Assembly (NCBI GenBank): GCA_012727435.1
Contig: JAAYHB010000016.1
Span: 1 to 55,393, forward strand
Direction of reading: 5' to 3'
DNA from: Clostridiales bacterium
Lineage (GTDB): Bacteria; Bacillota; Clostridia; Oscillospirales; CAG-272
Length of the DNA stretch: 55,393 nt
In this document: positions 43,183 through 52,550 of the stretch, piece by piece
Position numbering within the stretch: position 1 is the first letter of the stretch
Layout: each line of letters begins with the position of its first letter
Program-made: the position numbers and the translations under genes
Notes under the pieces: generated by a model
Seen by the model: the letters and a program-made list of their open reading frames with translations, nothing else
Databases searched by the model: none
Told to the model about the DNA's origin: nothing

Positions 43183-43661
43183 GCTCCGGCCGGCCTCCCG
43201 AACCCGATATGTTCCAGAATTCTGCGCTGGCGCCGACGCATGTCAAGGTCGGCCTCCTCGCTTCTTTCGTGGTCGTATCCCAAGAGGTGCAGCATGCCGT
43301 GCGCGCAGAGAAAGGCCACCTCGCGCTCGTAGCTATGGCCGTATTCCTCGGCCTGCCGGCGCGCCCGTTCAAGTGAGATCACAATATCCCCGAGCACCAG
43401 CGGCTCGTCGGGATTCAGCGGTTTATCCTCAAGCGGGAAGGACAGCACGTCGGTAGCCTTGTCGATATCGCGATATTTTTTGTTCAGCGCCCTCATCCAG
43501 GCGTCGTCGGCAAAGGTAATAGAAACCTCGGTATCTCGCCCGACACCCTCGGTGAGAAGCGCCGCCTCGACGGTCTGCCGCATAAGGTGCCTGATACGGT
43601 AACCCGCCGGCAGCTTGTCCTGAAGGTTGTCAAAGTAAATCCTGATCTTCGGTGTTTTCAT
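43179..43661 (-). CDS. ybeY: rRNA maturation endonuclease YbeY
   Basis: The 160-residue metalloprotein has the zinc triad H121, H125, H131 in HGMLHLLGYDH and the upstream DVLSFPLE motif. It works in 16S rRNA 3' processing and ribosome quality control. Starts and stops overlap by 4 bases with both phoH and era, indicating tight coupling. Confidence 0.96.
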   Translation of the reverse strand: MKTPKIRIYFDNLQDKLPAGYRIRHLMRQTVEAALLTEGVGRDTEVSITFADDAWMRALNKKYRDIDKATDVLSFPLEDKPLNPDEPLVLGDIVISLERARRQAEEYGHSYEREVAFLCAHGMLHLLGYDHERSEEADLDMRRRQRRILEHIGFGRPAGA

Positions 43662-44686
43662 TTCTTGACAACACCCCTTAGCTTCCGGTATCTTGCATTG
43701 GGCTGTGAAGGTTCCCGCTGCTCCCTGTCGTATTTTTCGTAGGCAAGAATTATTTTCTGTACCAGCCTGTGGCGCACGACGTCGCGTTCGGTAAAGGTGT
43801 GTATGGCGATATCCTCGATTCCGTCAAGCAGCTTTACCACCTGCGCGAGCCCGCTTTTCTGCCCGCGTGGAAGGTCGGTCTGGGTGAGGTCGCCGGTGAC
43901 AACCGCCTTGGAGTTGAAGCCGAGACGGGTCAGAAACATTTTCATCTGCTCGGGCGTGGCGTTCTGCGCCTCGTCAAGAATTATAAAGGAATCGTCGAGC
44001 GTGCGCCCCCGCATATACGCAAGCGGCGCCACCTCGATAGTCTGCTTTTCGTGCAGCCGGGCATAGTTTTCGGATCCTATCATCTCATAGAGCGCGTCGT
44101 AAAGCGGCCGCAGGTAGGGGTCGATTTTGCTCTGCAGGTCGCCGGGCAGATATCCAAGCTTTTCGCCGGCCTCAATTGCCGGGCGAGTAAGTATTATGCG
44201 CGACACCTGCTTGTCCCGCAGGGCTTTGACAGCCATGGCTACGGCAAGGAAGGTCTTGCCGGTGCCGGCCGGCCCCACCCCTAAGGTTATAGTGTTTTTC
44301 CTGATTTTCTCGACATACTGCTTCTGCCCCGCGGTCTTGGCCTTTATCGGCCGGCCACGGGTGGTCACGCAAAGGCAGTCGTCGCCGAAATCCGAGAGCT
44401 CGGCCACGTTGCCGGACTTTACGGTTTCTATAATGTAGCGCACCGACTGCTCGGATATTGTCTCCTCGTATTCGGCCATGCGGCGCAGAAACGAAATCAC
44501 CTTTGCCGCCATTGTGACGGCCTCGTCGTCGGCACCGCTCACGCTCACGGCGTCGCCGCCTTCTGCAGGGTGATTGCTCACGTCAACGCCGAATTCCTTC
44601 TCAATAGCCCTGATATTTTCATCAAAGGGTCCGAAAACCCGGGCGGTCTGCTCGTTAGTTTCAAATAACAATGTTTTCTGCTTCAT
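43658..44686 (-). CDS. PhoH-family ATPase (PhoL-like)
   Basis: The 342-residue P-loop protein has Walker A GPAGTGKT (138-145), a YLPGDLQSKIDPYLRPLYDAL segment, Walker B FIILDEAQN and VVTGDLTQTDLP. The N-terminal ~100 residues form a KH-like extension. PhoH/YbeZ proteins pair with YbeY and probably assist ribosome RNA metabolism. Usual Firmicutes neighbours pgpH, dgkA and cdd are absent here. Confidence 0.93.
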   Translation of the reverse strand: MKQKTLLFETNEQTARVFGPFDENIRAIEKEFGVDVSNHPAEGGDAVSVSGADDEAVTMAAKVISFLRRMAEYEETISEQSVRYIIETVKSGNVAELSDFGDDCLCVTTRGRPIKAKTAGQKQYVEKIRKNTITLGVGPAGTGKTFLAVAMAVKALRDKQVSRIILTRPAIEAGEKLGYLPGDLQSKIDPYLRPLYDALYEMIGSENYARLHEKQTIEVAPLAYMRGRTLDDSFIILDEAQNATPEQMKMFLTRLGFNSKAVVTGDLTQTDLPRGQKSGLAQVVKLLDGIEDIAIHTFTERDVVRHRLVQKIILAYEKYDREQREPSQPNARYRKLRGVVKK

Positions 44687-44697
44687 CAGGTCTCCTG

Positions 44698-45876
44698 TTA
44701 CTCGGCCACCTCAAACTCACAGGTGAGCGCAATGTTTTCTATCACAGTTAGGCTGCAGTCTAGACAATATGAATCTTCGGTCAGCGACCATGAGATGTTC
44801 TTTCGTAAAAGCTGTGTTCCTGCGCGGGTAAGCTCGGCTATCTGCCTGTCCAGCTCGTCATATGCAAGTCCGGCCGCTTCCTCGGCACTACGGGTCGCCG
44901 TCTCTGTTATGTACCATCTGTAAACAGTCCGTGCAAGCGAGAGCGGCAAGCGGGTGCCGTCGAAAAGGCATATGTCCTCCACGCTACATATTTTATCATA
45001 TTTACCGCTTAAAAATCCAGTATTTCTGTAAAGTTTTATTTCTTTTGAAAAGAAAATAAGCGCGGTTTCGACATGCTCCTCTCCGGTATAGCGCTTGACT
45101 TCATGGGTGAGCGGTATCTCCACGCGGATTTCCCTAACCGTCCGCGCGTAAACTACGCCTTCGGCGCGGGTATAGCGGTATCCCCAGACCCCGCTGTCGT
45201 ATATCCCGCTGACCAAAAGATCGCCTTTTCGGACATGGTCTCCGACCCTGACTACCGGCCTTCCCGATGCAGCCTCTATTGACTCTATTTGACCGTCGCG
45301 CGCGGCTATCAGGTTTGCGGGAGTATTGCTTTTTTCCCCGGGCTTCTTAATCTTCTCCCTTATCTCAACATATGCCACGCTGCCCTTTAGGTTTATCGAA
45401 ATCCACGCAATATCGTCCGAATTAATCAGCAGGCGGTTTTCAATCACATCCACATCAAGTCCGGGAATATAGCTGCCTATCCCGAACCCCTGCTCACATA
45501 GCTGTGAAATCACCGATTTTTTTTCAATGTTTTCACATCCTGTGATGCGAATATCCCAGACAAACCTCTCGGACCAGAAAACCAGCGACGCCGCGATTAT
45601 CAGTCCAATAAACACACCCACCCGCTTTTTGTAGCGGTATATAATGTCGGGCAATCCGTATTTTTCGATAACCCTGATGCATATTCCGCGCCTTGAGCAG
45701 GCCTGTCTGAGCAGCTCGCCGGTGTACATCGAGCACTCGAGCGTAAAGCCGCCGGGACCAAGCCTCATGTCTTTGTATACAAAGCCGCATTCAAGGCAAA
45801 GATTGAGGATTTTCTCGGCATCCTCGCGGTCGGCGCAGAGCTTCATCCCTCCGCAAAAAAAGTAGACAAGCTTCAT
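44698..45876 (-). CDS. yqfD: Sporulation protein YqfD
   Basis: This 392-residue protein starts MKLVYFFCGGMK. It has a cytoplasmic N-terminal part, a single membrane helix near 92-108 (GVFIGLIIAASLVFW) and an extracytoplasmic domain with AWISINLKGSVAYVEIREK. YqfD acts in the mother cell during engulfment and spore maturation. The ATG overlaps the yqfC stop (ATGA), and GGAG lies upstream. Confidence 0.92.
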   Translation of the reverse strand: MKLVYFFCGGMKLCADREDAEKILNLCLECGFVYKDMRLGPGGFTLECSMYTGELLRQACSRRGICIRVIEKYGLPDIIYRYKKRVGVFIGLIIAASLVFWSERFVWDIRITGCENIEKKSVISQLCEQGFGIGSYIPGLDVDVIENRLLINSDDIAWISINLKGSVAYVEIREKIKKPGEKSNTPANLIAARDGQIESIEAASGRPVVRVGDHVRKGDLLVSGIYDSGVWGYRYTRAEGVVYARTVREIRVEIPLTHEVKRYTGEEHVETALIFFSKEIKLYRNTGFLSGKYDKICSVEDICLFDGTRLPLSLARTVYRWYITETATRSAEEAAGLAYDELDRQIAELTRAGTQLLRKNISWSLTEDSYCLDCSLTVIENIALTCEFEVAE

Positions 45877-46190
45877 ATTGCTCTCCCCGCCTGACCGATA
45901 AAGCAAATCGAATCAATTTTACCATCGATTTCGATTACCCCGCTGTGATATGCGGTGCAGTAAAGGCCAGAGCCGCAGACCTGAAGGGTGTCGCCGAAAA
46001 GGCGCACCCTTATTTCGGTTTCGGTATACAGAAGAATCTTCCGGCAGCCTCTTATAGTCAGGTTATTTCTGCCTCTGAGCTCTATATGCACCCCGTTTAT
46101 CACGTCTGCCGGTATATCAAGCTTCTGCCCAAGCCGCTGAATCATGCTCATCCGATTTGCTTTTTTAGTGTCGTCCTTTTTCGGCTTCAT
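45873..46190 (-). CDS. yqfC: Sporulation protein YqfC
   Basis: The 105-residue YabP/YqfC-family protein includes KLDIPADVINGVHIELRGRNNLTIRGCRKILLYTETEIRV, the family core. The start MKPKKDD gives a normal length (family ~95); an ATG 13 codons downstream is an alternative. It begins the yqfC-yqfD-phoH-ybeY-era-recO cluster. YqfC and YqfD are conserved together in endospore formers. Confidence 0.9.
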   Translation of the reverse strand: MKPKKDDTKKANRMSMIQRLGQKLDIPADVINGVHIELRGRNNLTIRGCRKILLYTETEIRVRLFGDTLQVCGSGLYCTAYHSGVIEIDGKIDSICFIGQAGRAI

Positions 46191-46372
46191 ACCTCTGACC
46201 GTCCCCAACAAATTTATCTGATTGCCACCCTCCGGCGCGCTGCCGGCACCTGACGCCAATATAGCCTTTGAAAAAGCGAAGTTTTCATAGTATTGGCATT
46301 ATTCCGCATAATATTGAACAGGGTTATTTATGGCCGGTATCTGTATATTTTATGCCGGAGGTAGAGGCTTTC

Positions 46373-47473
46373 ATGACCAGCCGAAGTGAAGGTGTGCAGC
46401 AAAGGCTCCCCGCGCCCGGGCAGATGTTCTTCTTCATAATGTACGGCTTTATGCTTGTTTTGATTTTGAAGAATCCCGAACCGGCAATCGAATACATAAA
46501 AGGCGGGCTTGTCTTGTGTGTCCGCACGGTAATCCCTTCGCTTTTCCCATTCATGGTGATTTCCGAGCTTGTGGTGGCCAGCGGGCTCGGCGAACTTGCC
46601 GGAAAATATCTCAGCCGTCCGCTCAGGCGGCTTTTCGGTATATCGGGAGCCTCGGCCTGTGCGGTGATCCTTGGGGCTATCTGCGGTTTTCCGGTCGGCG
46701 CAAAAACTACCGCGACATTGCTCGACCGGGGCTGCATAACAAAAAAAGAAGCCTTGAGGCTTCTGACCTTCTGCAACAATCCGAGCCCGGCCTTCATAAT
46801 CAACGCGGTCGGAGTTTCGCTTTTTTCAAACCGTAAAGTTGGCATCGTGCTGTATGCAATAACCCTTTTCAATGCCTTTCTCATCGGATTTTCACAGCGT
46901 TTTTTTTCTATAAGTCAGGATGAAAACAATAGTCACGATATAAAAAAATACCCAGGTGGCATCAGCGCTTTTACTTTATCCGTGACACATGCCGCCGAGA
47001 GTATGCTTATCATCTGCGCATATATCGTGTTTTTCTCTTCACTTGTCGGTTGTCTTGCTGACATTATCTCGGGACTGAATTTCCCGGCCGTGGCTGTCGC
47101 CCTGCTTTACGGCATACTTGAGCTCTCCGGCGGAGTCTCCACCGCGTCGGCTCTCGGGCCGGATATCGCCGGTATCTGCCTTTGCGCCTTTATAATCGGC
47201 TGGTCGGGGCTGTCGGTTCATTTTCAGGTCATCTCGGCCTGCTCGGGCCGGGGGCTGAGCTATAAAGGGTATTTTGCAGCAAAGCTAATTTCAGGGCTGC
47301 TCAATTCAATTCTAACATATGTGGTTTTGAAACTTTTTCCCGGCATTATGCTGCCGCCGGACGTGAGCACAGCTCAACCTGCTGCCGCGGTCAGATTGAC
47401 ATCGACATATATAATTGCGGTTTTGCTTGTTTTTGCCGCCGGAATTGCAGTTAGTCGCAGAAAAGCCGGCTGA
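46373..47473 (+). CDS. ylbJ: Sporulation integral membrane protein YlbJ
   Basis: The 366-residue product (about eight helices) has YlbJ family motifs RTVIPSLFPFMVISEL, ICGFPVGAKTTATL, FCNNPSPAFII and the C-terminal SGLSVHFQVIS. YlbJ is needed for spore cortex formation and is related to SpoVV-type dipicolinate transport across the outer spore membrane. The ATG at 46373 has GGAGG about 10 bases upstream. In-frame ATGs at 46352 and 46268 are possible alternatives. It is divergent from yqfC. Confidence 0.88.
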   Translation: MTSRSEGVQQRLPAPGQMFFFIMYGFMLVLILKNPEPAIEYIKGGLVLCVRTVIPSLFPFMVISELVVASGLGELAGKYLSRPLRRLFGISGASACAVILGAICGFPVGAKTTATLLDRGCITKKEALRLLTFCNNPSPAFIINAVGVSLFSNRKVGIVLYAITLFNAFLIGFSQRFFSISQDENNSHDIKKYPGGISAFTLSVTHAAESMLIICAYIVFFSSLVGCLADIISGLNFPAVAVALLYGILELSGGVSTASALGPDIAGICLCAFIIGWSGLSVHFQVISACSGRGLSYKGYFAAKLISGLLNSILTYVVLKLFPGIMLPPDVSTAQPAAAVRLTSTYIIAVLLVFAAGIAVSRRKAG

Positions 47474-47550
47474 GAGATACACAAAAAGCCTCTCCTCGAC
47501 ATATATTGACATTAGAACCTATTCGGTTAACTGAGGGGAGGTCCTGTTAT

Positions 47551-47784
47551 ATGGTTAACTGCACAGCCGTCATCGGCTCGATGACCACTGCCATGAAGGC
47601 GCAGAAGGCACTTGCCGTCGCCGCCGTCAGGGCAAATGTCGTCAAGCTTGATTCGTCGGTCACGAAAAGGGGCTGCGCTTACGGTGTTGAATATGACTGT
47701 ATTCAGGAAGCTAACGTCAAAGCAATCATGAACGCCTCTGGGATATGCATCAGCCGCATTGTGAGAGGAGGCGGTTATATGTGA
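47551..47784 (+). CDS. DUF3343 (putative Se/S carrier-like) protein
   Basis: This 77-residue protein has an N-terminal VIGSMTTAMKAQKAL and a conserved Cys motif RGCAYGVEYDC. DUF3343 proteins are proposed sulfur or selenium carriers because they neighbour cysteine desulfurases and selenium genes. GGGGAGG precedes the ATG. The stop TGA overlaps the GTG start of the following desulfurase gene, so the pair is co-translated. Function is inferred from family and context. Confidence 0.8.
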   Translation: MVNCTAVIGSMTTAMKAQKALAVAAVRANVVKLDSSVTKRGCAYGVEYDCIQEANVKAIMNASGICISRIVRGGGYM

Positions 47785-48923
47785 TTTATCTTGACAACGC
47801 GGCGACAAGCTTCCCGAAGCCGTCATGCGTATGCAAAGAAGTTTTGAGGTGCCTTGAAAACTACTGCGGCAATCCCGGCCGTGGGGCTCACTCATTGTCT
47901 CTTGCCGCCGCCGAAAAGGTTTATGAATGCCGTGAGAATGCCGCCGCACTTTTTGGGTGCGAGCCTGAAAATATAATATTTACTCTGAATACCACACACG
48001 CCCTGAATATTGTGATAAAAGGCGTGCTCCGGCCCGGGGACCATGTGCTGCTGAGCGATCTTGAACACAATTCGGTCTTCCGTCCTATCTGGAGACTGGC
48101 ACAGGAGGGGATAATCGAGTATGATATTTTCCCTTCACTGACACTTGAGGGCTGGTTTCCTTCACCTCTGCTTGTCTGTTCACATATTTCACGCCTGATG
48201 AGGCCGAATACCCGGATGCTCATCTGCTGCCACAGCTCAAATATCTGCTCCCGCGTGCTCCCGCTGCGGGAGATCGGGGCCTTGTGCCGTCGTCGGGGGG
48301 TGTTTTTTGCCGTCGATGCAGCCCAATCAGCTGGACATCTTCTCATTGACATGAAGAAAATGAATATCGACGCCCTCTGCGCTCCGGGGCACAAGGGGCT
48401 GCTCGGCCCTCAGGGCTGCGGGATTCTAGCATTGAGGGACGGTGTCACACTGAACACACTGACCGAAGGCGGCAGTGGTGTCAACTCGCTTGAAGGGAAT
48501 ATGCCCGAATCCCCGCCTGAAAGATATGAGGCCGGCACTCTGCCGGTGCCCGCTATCGCCGGGCTTTGCGAAGGAATTAAAACCGTAACTTCCTACGGCA
48601 TCATCAACATCAGGGCACACACCAACCTGCTCTACCACACGCTCTTCGATATGCTCTCGTCGGTCGAGGGGGTAACCATATATGCGCCGGCACATGCAGG
48701 GGCGGTAATGCTCTTTAATGTGCGGGATATACCATCCGACACCGCAACACGCGAGCTTGACAAGACCGGCATATGCGTGCGTGCGGGCTTTCATTGCTCG
48801 CCGCTCGGCCACGCAACCCTGAAAACCCCGCCCAATGGTGCTATCAGGGCGAGCTTCGGAATTTACAATACCAAAGGAGATACCGAAGCACTCTGGAAAG
48901 CAGTAAAGGGGCTGGCAAAATAA
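47781..48923 (+). CDS. Cysteine desulfurase-family PLP enzyme (class V)
   Basis: The 380-residue aminotransferase-fold protein starts at a GTG (IYLDNAATSFPKP), with AGGAGG 9 bases upstream, overlapping the DUF3343 stop. The PLP lysine lies in APGHKGLLGPQG, CCHSSNICSRVLP carries the cofactor-side residues, and the catalytic Cys lies in RAGFHCSPLGH. It resembles the TIGR01977 subgroup, often beside DUF3343 and selenium-related genes, rather than the housekeeping IscS/SufS. It would deliver persulfide sulfur or selenium to the neighbouring carrier. Confidence 0.88.
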   Translation: MIYLDNAATSFPKPSCVCKEVLRCLENYCGNPGRGAHSLSLAAAEKVYECRENAAALFGCEPENIIFTLNTTHALNIVIKGVLRPGDHVLLSDLEHNSVFRPIWRLAQEGIIEYDIFPSLTLEGWFPSPLLVCSHISRLMRPNTRMLICCHSSNICSRVLPLREIGALCRRRGVFFAVDAAQSAGHLLIDMKKMNIDALCAPGHKGLLGPQGCGILALRDGVTLNTLTEGGSGVNSLEGNMPESPPERYEAGTLPVPAIAGLCEGIKTVTSYGIINIRAHTNLLYHTLFDMLSSVEGVTIYAPAHAGAVMLFNVRDIPSDTATRELDKTGICVRAGFHCSPLGHATLKTPPNGAIRASFGIYNTKGDTEALWKAVKGLAK

Positions 48924-48933
48924 AGCCAAAAAA

Positions 48934-48973
48934 CCCCGGGAGAGCCGGTGATAATACACCGACTCTCCCGGGG
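48934..48973. terminator. Bidirectional terminator between the desulfurase gene and rplQ
   Basis: CCCCGGGAGAG (48934-48944) pairs with CTCTCCCGGGG (48963-48973), and CGGTG pairs with CACCG inside, interrupted by one C-A mismatch. The hairpin begins 11 bases past the desulfurase stop and lies about 83 bases past the convergent rplQ stop. Confidence 0.75.
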
Positions 48974-49056
48974 GCTGCGTTAAGACATACGAGGCTGCAT
49001 ACCGCCTGATTATCAGGAAAGCCTGCCTCTATGTCTTTCTTATTCTGACTTATCCG

Positions 49057-49398
49057 TCAATCAACAAGACGAATGATAGCCATTTCGGCTCCGTCGCCGC
49101 GGCGGGGACCAATCTTGTAGATTTGGGTGTATCCGCCGTTTCTGTCAGCGTATGAGGGCGCTATCTCGTTGAAAAGCTTTGTGACAACGTCTTCTTTTGT
49201 TATATATGCCATTGCTGCGCGACGGGCGGCAAGCGTGTTCTGTTTGCCGAGGGTTATCATTTTTTCGGCCGCCGAACGAACTTCTTTTGCTCTTGCCAGC
49301 GTGGTTTCGACCTGTCGGTTTTCAAGCAGCAGGGTTACAAGACCGCGGAGCATCGCGCGTCTTTGCGAGCTCGTCCTGCCGAGTTTTCTGGTGGGCAT
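49057..49398 (-). CDS. rplQ: 50S ribosomal protein L17
   Basis: The 113-residue protein starts [20 protein letters not shown] and has the family [17 protein letters not shown] and [14 protein letters not shown]. It is the last gene of the ribosomal-protein operon, 64 bases after rpoA. The ecfA-ecfT-truA genes that often follow it in Firmicutes lie elsewhere in this window. Confidence 0.98.
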   Translation of the reverse strand: MPTRKLGRTSSQRRAMLRGLVTLLLENRQVETTLARAKEVRSAAEKMITLGKQNTLAARRAAMAYITKEDVVTKLFNEIAPSYADRNGGYTQIYKIGPRRGDGAEMAIIRLVD

Positions 49399-49462
49399 TT
49401 CGGGTTCCCTCCTTTGGAGATTTTACCTTGCGGGATGGTATTTTTCTTAATTTCGGGAAGAT

Positions 49463-50437
49463 TTATTCTTCTTCCTTCTTGAATTCGAGGCCGAGCGAAC
49501 GCAGCTTCTGCTCAACCTCCTCAAGCGACTTCTTTCCGAGGTTGCGGACCTTTATCATGTCCGACAAGGTGCGGTTTACCAGGTCTTGGACCGTATCGAT
49601 GCCGGCGCGCTTTAAGCAGTTGAAGCTGCGTACCGACAAGTCAAGTTCCTCAATGGTCATCTCAAGTACCTTTTCCTTAATGGTCTCTTCCCGCTCGACC
49701 ATTATCTCAGCCTTCTTTGCTTCATCCGACAAATCCACAAACAAGTTGAGATGCTCGTTGAGGATCTTGGCTCCTAGCGAAACCGCTTCCTTTGCGGATA
49801 TAGTTCCGTTCGTGAGGACTTCAAGCGTCAGCTTATCAAGGTCGGTAATGTTGCCGACACGGGTGTTCTCAACCGTATAGTTCACACTGTAAACCGGGGT
49901 GTAAATAGAATCGGTGTATATTAAGCCGATTGGCGGGCTTACATTTGGACCGAGCTGCGCACTGTGAAGCAGCTTGTTGCGCTCCTGCGATACATATCCG
50001 CGGCCGTGGTCAAAGGTGAGCTCCATGTAAAAGCGCTCGTTTTCCCCGATGGTGGCGATATGATGGTCGGGATTGAGAATTTCGATATCGGCGTCGTGCT
50101 TGATATCGCTGGCCTTTACTTCACGCTCGCCGGTAACGTCGATGATGACGGTCTTCGGCGCGTTTGTGTGCAGCTTTGCGGTAATTCCTTTGACATTAAG
50201 GATGATTTCCGTGACATCCTCGCGGACCCCGGGAATCGTTGAGTATTCATGGAGCACACCGTCAATTTTGACACTGGTGACTGCGACTCCGGGAAGCGAG
50301 CTGAGCAGTACCCTGCGAAGCGAATTGCCGAGCGTGATGCCGTAGCCGCGCTCCAGCGGTTCAACTACAAACTTGCCGAACCTTCCGTCCTCGCTGAGAT
50401 CAACGATGGTAATGTTCGGTTTTTCTATTTCTATCAT
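49463..50437 (-). CDS. rpoA: RNA polymerase alpha subunit
   Basis: The 324-residue subunit has an N-terminal dimerisation domain ([28 protein letters not shown]) and a C-terminal domain ([31 protein letters not shown]) that contacts UP elements and activators. It lies between rpsD and rplQ as in most bacteria. Confidence 0.98.
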   Translation of the reverse strand: MIEIEKPNITIVDLSEDGRFGKFVVEPLERGYGITLGNSLRRVLLSSLPGVAVTSVKIDGVLHEYSTIPGVREDVTEIILNVKGITAKLHTNAPKTVIIDVTGEREVKASDIKHDADIEILNPDHHIATIGENERFYMELTFDHGRGYVSQERNKLLHSAQLGPNVSPPIGLIYTDSIYTPVYSVNYTVENTRVGNITDLDKLTLEVLTNGTISAKEAVSLGAKILNEHLNLFVDLSDEAKKAEIMVEREETIKEKVLEMTIEELDLSVRSFNCLKRAGIDTVQDLVNRTLSDMIKVRNLGKKSLEEVEQKLRSLGLEFKKEEE

Positions 50438-50544
50438 TCCAAATAAATCCTCCGATTAAAATTTTCGGGCGCCTCAGTTACAATGGTCGTCTTGCCGTCT
50501 ACTCCGCAATAACCAAGCGGATACAAACGGCTCCCCTTGGAATA

Positions 50545-51216
50545 TTACTTGGAATAGAACTCGACAATCAGCCGCTCGTTGATGTCCAGATCGATATCTT
50601 TCCTCGTCGGCAGCGAAATCAGCTTGGCCGAAATTTTATCCTTGTCGGTCACAAGCCACTTCGGAACTATCGCGCTCCTGAAGTTATCAAGAAGCCCGGG
50701 TATTTTGTGCTCTTTTTCTCCGACAACCTTTTGGGTTCCGAGGAATTTTTTCGAGTTTTTAAACCTCTCGTTGACCGAAACCTCATCACCGGCCTTGAGG
50801 AGCATTGAGGTTACATCGGCTTTTTTGCCGTTGACCAGAATATGGCCGTGCAAAACAAGCTGGCGCGCTTCTTTGCGGGAAGTAGCCAGGCCCATTCTGT
50901 AAACCACGTTGTCAAGCCGCCTCTCAAGCAGGACAAGCAGGTTCTCGCCGGTCATGCCCTTGGAGCGGGCAGCCTTTTCAAAGTAATTGACAAACTGCCT
51001 CTCAAGCACTCCGTAATACCTGCGGACCTTCTGCTTTTCGCGGAGATGAATTCCGTATTCCTTCTGCTTCTTTGAAATTGCCCCGTGCTGGCCAGGTGCC
51101 GTACTGCCATGTCTTGTGTCAAGCGTGCACTTTGTAGTGCAGCGATCGCCCTTCAGAAACAGCTTCGTGCCTTCCCTGCGGCAAAGTTTGCATACGGGAC
51201 CGGTATATCTTGCCAT
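50545..51216 (-). CDS. rpsD: 30S ribosomal protein S4 (zinc-binding form)
   Basis: The 223-residue protein starts [16 protein letters not shown], with cysteines at 9, 12, 26 and 30, the zinc form. The S4 RNA-binding domain carries [29 protein letters not shown]4 commonly represses its own operon. The 107-base gap before rpoA has no obvious site I could assign. Confidence 0.97.
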   Translation of the reverse strand: MARYTGPVCKLCRREGTKLFLKGDRCTTKCTLDTRHGSTAPGQHGAISKKQKEYGIHLREKQKVRRYYGVLERQFVNYFEKAARSKGMTGENLLVLLERRLDNVVYRMGLATSRKEARQLVLHGHILVNGKKADVTSMLLKAGDEVSVNERFKNSKKFLGTQKVVGEKEHKIPGLLDNFRSAIVPKWLVTDKDKISAKLISLPTRKDIDLDINERLIVEFYSK

Positions 51217-51243
51217 ATTACCTATAATACCTCCGAATTATGT

Positions 51244-51645
51244 TTAGATACGTCTGCGCTTGGGCGGTCTGCACCCGTTGTGGGGTATCGGCGTAACATC
51301 CTTGATCATGGTAACCTGAAGCCCTGCAGTTTCAAGCGCGCGGATAGCCGCTTCTCTGCCCGAGCCCGGCCCCTTGACATAGACCTCGACAGTCTTCATC
51401 CCGTGTTCAACCGCCGCCCTTGCCGCAGCCTCTGAGGCCGATTGGGCCGCAAAGGGGGTGGATTTCCTTGAGCCCTTGAATCCCAGCTCGCCGGCCGATG
51501 CCCAGGATATTGTATTTCCAAACTTGTCGGTAATTGTAACTATGGTGTTGTTGAAGGTTGCTTTGATGTGAACAGCACCCTCGGGAACATTCTTCTTCTC
51601 GCGGCGCCTTTTGACAACCTTTTTACCTGTACTTGCTGCTGCCAT
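51244..51645 (-). CDS. rpsK: 30S ribosomal protein S11
   Basis: The 133-residue protein has [26 protein letters not shown] and the C-terminal [17 protein letters not shown]. The start MAAASTGKK was chosen for family length over an open extension that overlaps rpsM. Confidence 0.98.
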   Translation of the reverse strand: MAAASTGKKVVKRRREKKNVPEGAVHIKATFNNTIVTITDKFGNTISWASAGELGFKGSRKSTPFAAQSASEAAARAAVEHGMKTVEVYVKGPGSGREAAIRALETAGLQVTMIKDVTPIPHNGCRPPKRRRI

Positions 51646-51661
51646 CTTATGTGCTGCTCCT

Positions 51662-52030
51662 TTATTTCTTCTTGTTCGCGATTGTCTTCGCCGGGCCTTT
51701 TCTGGTCCGGGCATTAGTCCTCGTTCTCTGACCCCTGACCGGCAGACCCTTTCTGTGCCGTATCCCGCGGTAGCAGTTGATTTCCTGCAAACGCTTGATA
51801 TTCATGGCGACCTCACGGCGCAGATCTCCCTCGACATGATAATGCGCTTCGATCTCCTCACGAAGTTTCGCAATATCGTCATCTGTCAGATCCTTGGCGC
51901 GCGTATCGGGATTTATACCTGTCGCCGCAAGGATTTTCTGGGCGGTGCTGCGGCCTATGCCATAAATATAGGTGAGGGCAATTTCAATCCGCTTCTGATT
52001 CGGAATGTCAACGCCTGCTATACGAGCCAT
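51662..52030 (-). CDS. rpsM: 30S ribosomal protein S13
   Basis: The 122-residue protein starts [26 protein letters not shown] and ends with [24 protein letters not shown] and [10 protein letters not shown]-type (here [10 protein letters not shown]) motifs are diagnostic. An upstream extension of 17 codons was rejected. Confidence 0.98.
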   Translation of the reverse strand: MARIAGVDIPNQKRIEIALTYIYGIGRSTAQKILAATGINPDTRAKDLTDDDIAKLREEIEAHYHVEGDLRREVAMNIKRLQEINCYRGIRHRKGLPVRGQRTRTNARTRKGPAKTIANKKK

Positions 52031-52131
52031 TCTTTTTACCTCTCTGTATCGGTTTAATATTGATTTTACTGGCGGTATCACGCCGGTCCCATAACGGAAG
52101 CCGAGTATTGCCGCATTGTGATAAGCTTCTA

Positions 52132-52245
52132 TCAGCCCTGTCTCTGCTTGTGCTTCGGATTCTCACAGATGACCCTTATCCGGCCATGTCTCCTGATAAT
52201 CTTGCACTTTTCGCAGATCTTCTTAACCGATGGTTTGACTTTCAT
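52132..52245 (-). CDS. rpmJ: 50S ribosomal protein L36
   Basis: This 37-residue protein reads [17 protein letters not shown]..., with zinc ligands C11, C14, C27 and H32 (CENPKHKQ), the zinc form of L36. It lies between infA and rpsM, the conserved position. The length and sequence match the family exactly. Confidence 0.97.
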   Translation of the reverse strand: MKVKPSVKKICEKCKIIRRHGRIRVICENPKHKQRQG

Positions 52246-52286
52246 GTGCTTGTGCCGTTCCCTTCATAACATTATGTCCCTTTGCT

Positions 52287-52505
52287 CTATTTAGAGCGCC
52301 AGGTTATCCTGCCTTTGGTGAGGTCGTAGACCGAGACCTCGACGGTCACCCTGTCACCCGGTAGTATACGTATATAGTTCATCCTGAGTTTGCCCGATAT
52401 ATGGGCCATCACGATGTGGCCGTTCGGGAGCTTTACCTTAAAGGTTGCGTTCGGAAGCGCTTCAATAACCGTGCCTTCGAATTCAACTACATCGTCCTTT
52501 GGCAG
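52287..52505 (-). CDS. infA: Translation initiation factor IF-1 with a non-canonical (CTG) start
   Basis: The frame encodes [19 protein letters not shown], then [18 protein letters not shown] and [13 protein letters not shown], the complete OB fold of IF-1. No in-frame ATG, GTG or TTG exists before the middle of the protein, and the frame is closed upstream by a TGA. A strong AGGAGG lies 7 bases before a CTG at 52505; that start gives 72 residues, the normal IF-1 length. An ATT at 52508 is the alternative. The KOW-domain gene often found between map and infA in Clostridia is absent; only 45 bases separate them. Confidence 0.92.
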   Translation of the reverse strand: MPKDDVVEFEGTVIEALPNATFKVKLPNGHIVMAHISGKLRMNYIRILPGDRVTVEVSVYDLTKGRITWRSK

Positions 52506-52550
52506 AATAATCCCTCCTCCGTATTCTTTTTCTCATGAGGTATCATTTAT

